Shown here: one piece after another, positions 53,368 through 55,850 of the stretch | Numbering within the stretch: the stretch's first letter is position 1 | Layout of the letters: every line of letters begins with the position of its first letter | Assembly: GCA_964469165.1 (NCBI GenBank) | Contig: CAYXXZ010000009.1 | Span: 1 to 55,850 of the forward strand | Source: CAYXXZ01 sp964469165 | Lineage (GTDB): Bacteria > Pseudomonadota > Gammaproteobacteria > Pseudomonadales > Porticoccaceae | Reading direction: 5' to 3' | Length of the DNA: 55,850 nt | Made by a program: the position numbers and the translations under genes | The notes under the pieces: generated by a model | What the model was told of the DNA's origin: nothing | Databases searched by the model: none | Seen by the model: the letters and a program-made list of their open reading frames with translations, nothing else

Positions 53368-54112
53368 TTTCTTCACCGCTGTCGCGGCTTTTCGCCGCGA
53401 GGCGGCCGAACACCACACCCAATTCGAACAACATCCACATGGGCACCGCCAGCAGGGTTTGCGAGAGCACGTCCGGCGGCGTCAGCAGCATGCCGATCAC
53501 GAAGCACCCGACGATGATGTAGGGGCGTTTGGCGGCGAGGCTGTCGGCGTCGGTGATGCCGATCCAGCACAGCAACACCACGGCGATGGGAATCTGGAAG
53601 GCGAAACCAAACGCGAAGAACAGCGTCAGCACGAAGTCCAGGTAGCTGCTGATGTCGGTCATGACCTGGATCTCTTCGGGGCCGACCGCGGTAAAGAAGC
53701 CGAAAATAAGGGGAAACACCACAAAATAGGCAAACAGGATACCGCTGTAGAACAGCACGACACTCGCGCACATCAGCGGCAACACCACGCGTTTTTCCCG
53801 CTGATAAAGGCCCGGCGCGATGAATGCCCAGATCTGATAGAGCAGCGCGGGCATCGCCAACAGCACCGAGACCACCATGGTCAGCTTGAAGGGGGCGAGG
53901 AAGGGCGAAGCCACATCGGTGGCGATCATGGAGCTGCTCTCCGGCAGCAGCGCCTGCAATGGCTGGGAAACCAGGCTGTAGATGTCGTTGCTGAAGTAGA
54001 ACAGGCAAAGAAAGATTGCCAGCACCCAGAGAATCATACGCAACAGGCGCGAGCGAAGTTCGATGAGATGGCTTACCAGCGGCTGGCCGTCGTCAGGATT
54101 CTGGCTTGTCAC
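53360..54112 (-). CDS. tatC: Sec-independent translocase subunit TatC
   Basis: 250 residues, six transmembrane helices. Receptor for twin-arginine signal peptides. HLIELRSRLLR at the N-terminus holds the conserved Glu of the signal-binding site; YQIWAFIAPGLYQREKR and the FGFAFQIPI block follow. GTG start, overlapping tatB by 20 bp. Confidence 0.97.
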   Translation of the reverse strand: MTSQNPDDGQPLVSHLIELRSRLLRMILWVLAIFLCLFYFSNDIYSLVSQPLQALLPESSSMIATDVASPFLAPFKLTMVVSVLLAMPALLYQIWAFIAPGLYQREKRVVLPLMCASVVLFYSGILFAYFVVFPLIFGFFTAVGPEEIQVMTDISSYLDFVLTLFFAFGFAFQIPIAVVLLCWIGITDADSLAAKRPYIIVGCFVIGMLLTPPDVLSQTLLAVPMWMLFELGVVFGRLAAKSRDSGEETS

Positions 54113-54389
54113 GCTTTACATCATCCTCTGAGGGCTGCCTGTCGTCGGATACCGGGGGCTCGGGCTTGTTGTCGAACGCGCGCAGAATTTCCTCGTTGTG
54201 GAGCTGGCGGCGCACGTCGTCCATGCCCATCTCCTGCTCCACCTCGCGGTACAGGCGGCTCGCCATGCGGCGCAGGCGGCCAATCCACAGCGCGATGTTG
54301 CGCACGGTTTCCGGTAGCCGCTCGGGGCCGATGACCACCAGGGCGACCACCGCCACCACCAGCAGCTCCATGAAGCTGACGTCGAACAC
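54093..54389 (-). CDS. tatB: Sec-independent translocase subunit TatB
   Basis: 98 residues: short N-terminal transmembrane helix (FMELLVVAVVALVVIGPERLP, with the conserved Glu and the GPERLP turn), an amphipathic helix and an acidic, disordered tail. GTG start. Confidence 0.95.
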   Translation of the reverse strand: MFDVSFMELLVVAVVALVVIGPERLPETVRNIALWIGRLRRMASRLYREVEQEMGMDDVRRQLHNEEILRAFDNKPEPPVSDDRQPSEDDVKRDKPES

Positions 54390-54401
54390 GGACGCGGCGC
54401 C

Positions 54402-54638
54402 TCAGTTGCCGTTGCCGGAGTCCGTGCCTGTTTTGGCCTTTTCGTTCTCGTCTTCTTTGAGAGTCTTCTTCTGGTCCAGGGGTTGGCTGGTGTCATCCTC
54501 GTTGATCGCTTTCTTGAAGCTTTTTACCGCGTCGCCGAGATCGCCGCCCAGGCCCTTGAGTTTCTTGGTGCCGAACAACAGCACCACGATGAGAAGGACA
54601 ATGAGAAGTTGCCAGATGCTGATGCCGCCGAGACCCAT
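54402..54638 (-). CDS. tatA: Sec-independent translocase subunit TatA
   Basis: 78 residues: transmembrane helix (ISIWQLLIVLLIVVLLFGTKKL), FGTKKLKGLGGDLGDAVKSFKKA hinge and amphipathic helix, polar tail. Strong GGAGG Shine-Dalgarno. Pore-forming subunit; 12 bp before tatB. Confidence 0.96.
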   Translation of the reverse strand: MGLGGISIWQLLIVLLIVVLLFGTKKLKGLGGDLGDAVKSFKKAINEDDTSQPLDQKKTLKEDENEKAKTGTDSGNGN

Positions 54639-54650
54639 GATGGTCCTCCG

Positions 54651-54983
54651 TTAGTCTTTGTGTCGGTTGGCCTTTTCTTCAAGGCCGGATAGGTTGAACC
54701 TGCGCTCCAGCTCGCTGAGCACGGCGCCTGCATCGCTGCCCAGGTGGGAGAGCATGACCAATGTGTGGAACCACAGGTCAGCCGTTTCGTGGATCACTTC
54801 CTCGAGGCTGCCGCCGGCGTTGGCATCCTTGGCGGCGATGATGGTTTCCACCGCCTCCTCGCCGACTTTCTCGAGAATCTTGTTCAAGCCCTTGGCGTGC
54901 AGGCTGGCCACGTAGGAGTTGTCGGCGCTGGCCTGCTTGCGGGCTTCGAGAACGCGGGTCAACTGTTGCAGCGTGTCGTTCAT
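54651..54983 (-). CDS. hisE: Phosphoribosyl-ATP pyrophosphatase
   Basis: 110 residues, second step of histidine synthesis. MazG-like all-helical fold with GEEAVETIIAAKD and EVIHETADLWFHTLVML metal-binding helices. ATG at 54983 has AAGG 6-7 nt upstream; a GTG two codons earlier is less likely. Encoded separately from hisI, as in pseudomonads, and unlike the fused hisIE of enterics. Confidence 0.96.
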   Translation of the reverse strand: MNDTLQQLTRVLEARKQASADNSYVASLHAKGLNKILEKVGEEAVETIIAAKDANAGGSLEEVIHETADLWFHTLVMLSHLGSDAGAVLSELERRFNLSGLEEKANRHKD

Positions 54984-54990
54984 GGGCACC

Positions 54991-55377
54991 TTACTTGTAG
55001 ATCAGTTCCGGGTCTTTCAGCACCGCGTCTGTAACCTGCCACTGGCCGTCCTTCAGCGAACGGTAAAAACAGGATTCGCGACCGGTGTGGCAGGCGATGC
55101 CGCCGAGCTGTTGAATCTTGAGGAGAATCACGTCGCCGTCGCAGTCGAGGCGAATATCCTGAACCTTCTGGACGTGGCCGGATTCTTCACCCTTGTGCCA
55201 CAGGCGCTGCCGCGAGCGCGACCAGTACACCGCCTCGCCCCGCGCCACGGTCAGCCTGAATGCTTCGCGGTTCATCCACGCGACCATGAGGATGCGGCCA
55301 CTCTCGGCATCCTGTGCAATGGCCGGCACGAGGCCGTCACTGTTCCAGGCAATGTCGTTGCTGATGTCTTCGTTCAT
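54991..55377 (-). CDS. hisI: Phosphoribosyl-AMP cyclohydrolase
   Basis: 128 residues, third step of histidine synthesis. Zinc and magnesium ligands visible in MVAWMNREA, SRSRQRLWHKGEESGH, DCDGDVILLKI and CHTGRESCFYR. Seven bases from hisE. Part of the ubiB-hisI-hisE-tatABC run. Confidence 0.97.
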   Translation of the reverse strand: MNEDISNDIAWNSDGLVPAIAQDAESGRILMVAWMNREAFRLTVARGEAVYWSRSRQRLWHKGEESGHVQKVQDIRLDCDGDVILLKIQQLGGIACHTGRESCFYRSLKDGQWQVTDAVLKDPELIYK

Positions 55378-55395
55378 GGCGCGATTATGCCAGCA

Positions 55396-55850
55396 TCAGC
55401 GCAGGAGCAACAGCGAAGCTCCTGCCGCGCAAAGTACAAGGGAGACCGGGGGGAGTGTGGACAGCGCCGTTGCCCAGGCGGGTGCCGCGCTGGCGATACC
55501 GGCAACGACCAGAACGGTGCCCGCGATGCGCCAGCGCCGCGGGCGTGGCGGCGGCGTCCGCGTGGCCTGGAGCGTGCGGCCCAGATGATTGATCTGCTCC
55601 AGTGCCCGAAAGGCCAGATGGGGCACCTGGGGGAATTGCTCCAGCCACTCCGGTGCCTGCCGCTTCACGCGTTCCGCAAGGGCCGTGGGGCGCACGCGGT
55701 TTTTCAGCCATTTTTCCAGATAGGGGTGTGCTGTGGTCCACAGGTCCAGGTCGGGGTAGAGCTGGCGGCCCAGGCCCTCGATGTTGATCAGGGTTTTCTG
55801 CAGCAGCACCAGCGGCGGCTGCACTTCCATGTCGAAGCGCTGCGCGGTGC
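55396..55850 (-). CDS. ubiB: UbiB protein kinase-like ATPase, C-terminal part
   Basis: Partial: the 5' part lies beyond the window edge. The visible ~150 residues begin with RFDMEVQPPLVLLQKTLIN and EGLGRQLYPDLDLW, the conserved C-terminal lobe of UbiB (accessory to ubiquinone biosynthesis), and end with two transmembrane helices (IAGTVLVVAGIASAAPAWATA and the last 20 residues), as in the family. The frame stays open to the edge; the internal ATG at 55830 is not the start. Confidence 0.92.
   Translation of the reverse strand, partial: TAQRFDMEVQPPLVLLQKTLINIEGLGRQLYPDLDLWTTAHPYLEKWLKNRVRPTALAERVKRQAPEWLEQFPQVPHLAFRALEQINHLGRTLQATRTPPPRPRRWRIAGTVLVVAGIASAAPAWATALSTLPPVSLVLCAAGASLLLLR

Overview
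The window is a contiguous, GC-rich (roughly 60%), gene-dense chromosomal segment of a gammaproteobacterium. The evidence is gene content and order: mrdA-rodA-mltB-rlpA-dacC-ybeD-lipB-lipA after nadD-rsfS-rlmH, ubiB-hisI-hisE-tatABC, pepA divergent from lptFG, glnA upstream of ntrBC with an NtrC/sigma-54 promoter, and a split B12-dependent ribonucleotide reductase (nrdJa/nrdJb) of the kind known in Pseudomonas. A pyrophosphate-type phosphofructokinase, a PHA-granule-region protein and several repeat families fit an environmental, non-enteric lineage. The species cannot be named from the sequence. I see no rRNA, tRNA, prophage or CRISPR.

Layout. 1-1.6 kb: greA, a rhodanese-like membrane protein and secB. 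1.6-6.7 kb (minus strand): nitrogen regulation, glnA - DUF4124 protein - ntrB - ntrC, with NtrC sites before glnA and before ntrB. 6.9-12.6 kb: thiI, typA, a degenerate-looking GGDEF protein and tag. 12.6-17.8 kb: pip-dtd, PPi-PFK (minus), mpl-ubiX. 18-23 kb: CBS protein, cupin, tex, a second DUF4124 protein and a LON-domain protein. 23.2-26.1 kb: proA-nadD-rsfS-rlmH. 26.2-28 kb: a polytopic membrane protein (minus). 28.2-36.4 kb: the cell-elongation and lipoate cluster. 36.5-39.2 kb: a small conserved protein, a coiled-coil membrane protein and rimO. 39.5-42.4 kb: nrdJa-nrdJb behind two NrdR boxes. 42.4-44.1 kb: a REP-associated transposase (RAYT) inside a seven-unit REPIN array. 44.1-48.6 kb (minus): pepA then valS. 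48.8-50.9 kb: lptF-lptG. 51.3-53.4 kb: an orphan membrane protein, an RDD protein, an exported protein and a PHA-granule-region protein. 53.4-55.85 kb (minus): ubiB (cut by the window edge)-hisI-hisE-tatA-tatB-tatC.

The genes are mostly housekeeping; the unusual part is the repeats. (1) Between nrdJb and valS, seven pairs of inverted GTAG-type REPs repeat every ~180 bp. One pair encloses the full RAYT gene, and the other six enclose only its last ~90 bp, so they look like internal-deletion derivatives of the RAYT unit, amplified in tandem. (2) At least eight places carry short arrays of 7-bp repeats with a related consensus (for example GTCTGAC, GTGAACT, GTGAAAC, GCTGTAA). Most are arranged as inverted arms, and nearly all touch or overlap the stop codon of a gene; the stop codons of tag, pfp and the cupin gene lie inside the repeat. 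(3) Several other perfect inverted repeats (28-31 bp arms) and a 28-bp palindrome in three copies fill most remaining gaps.
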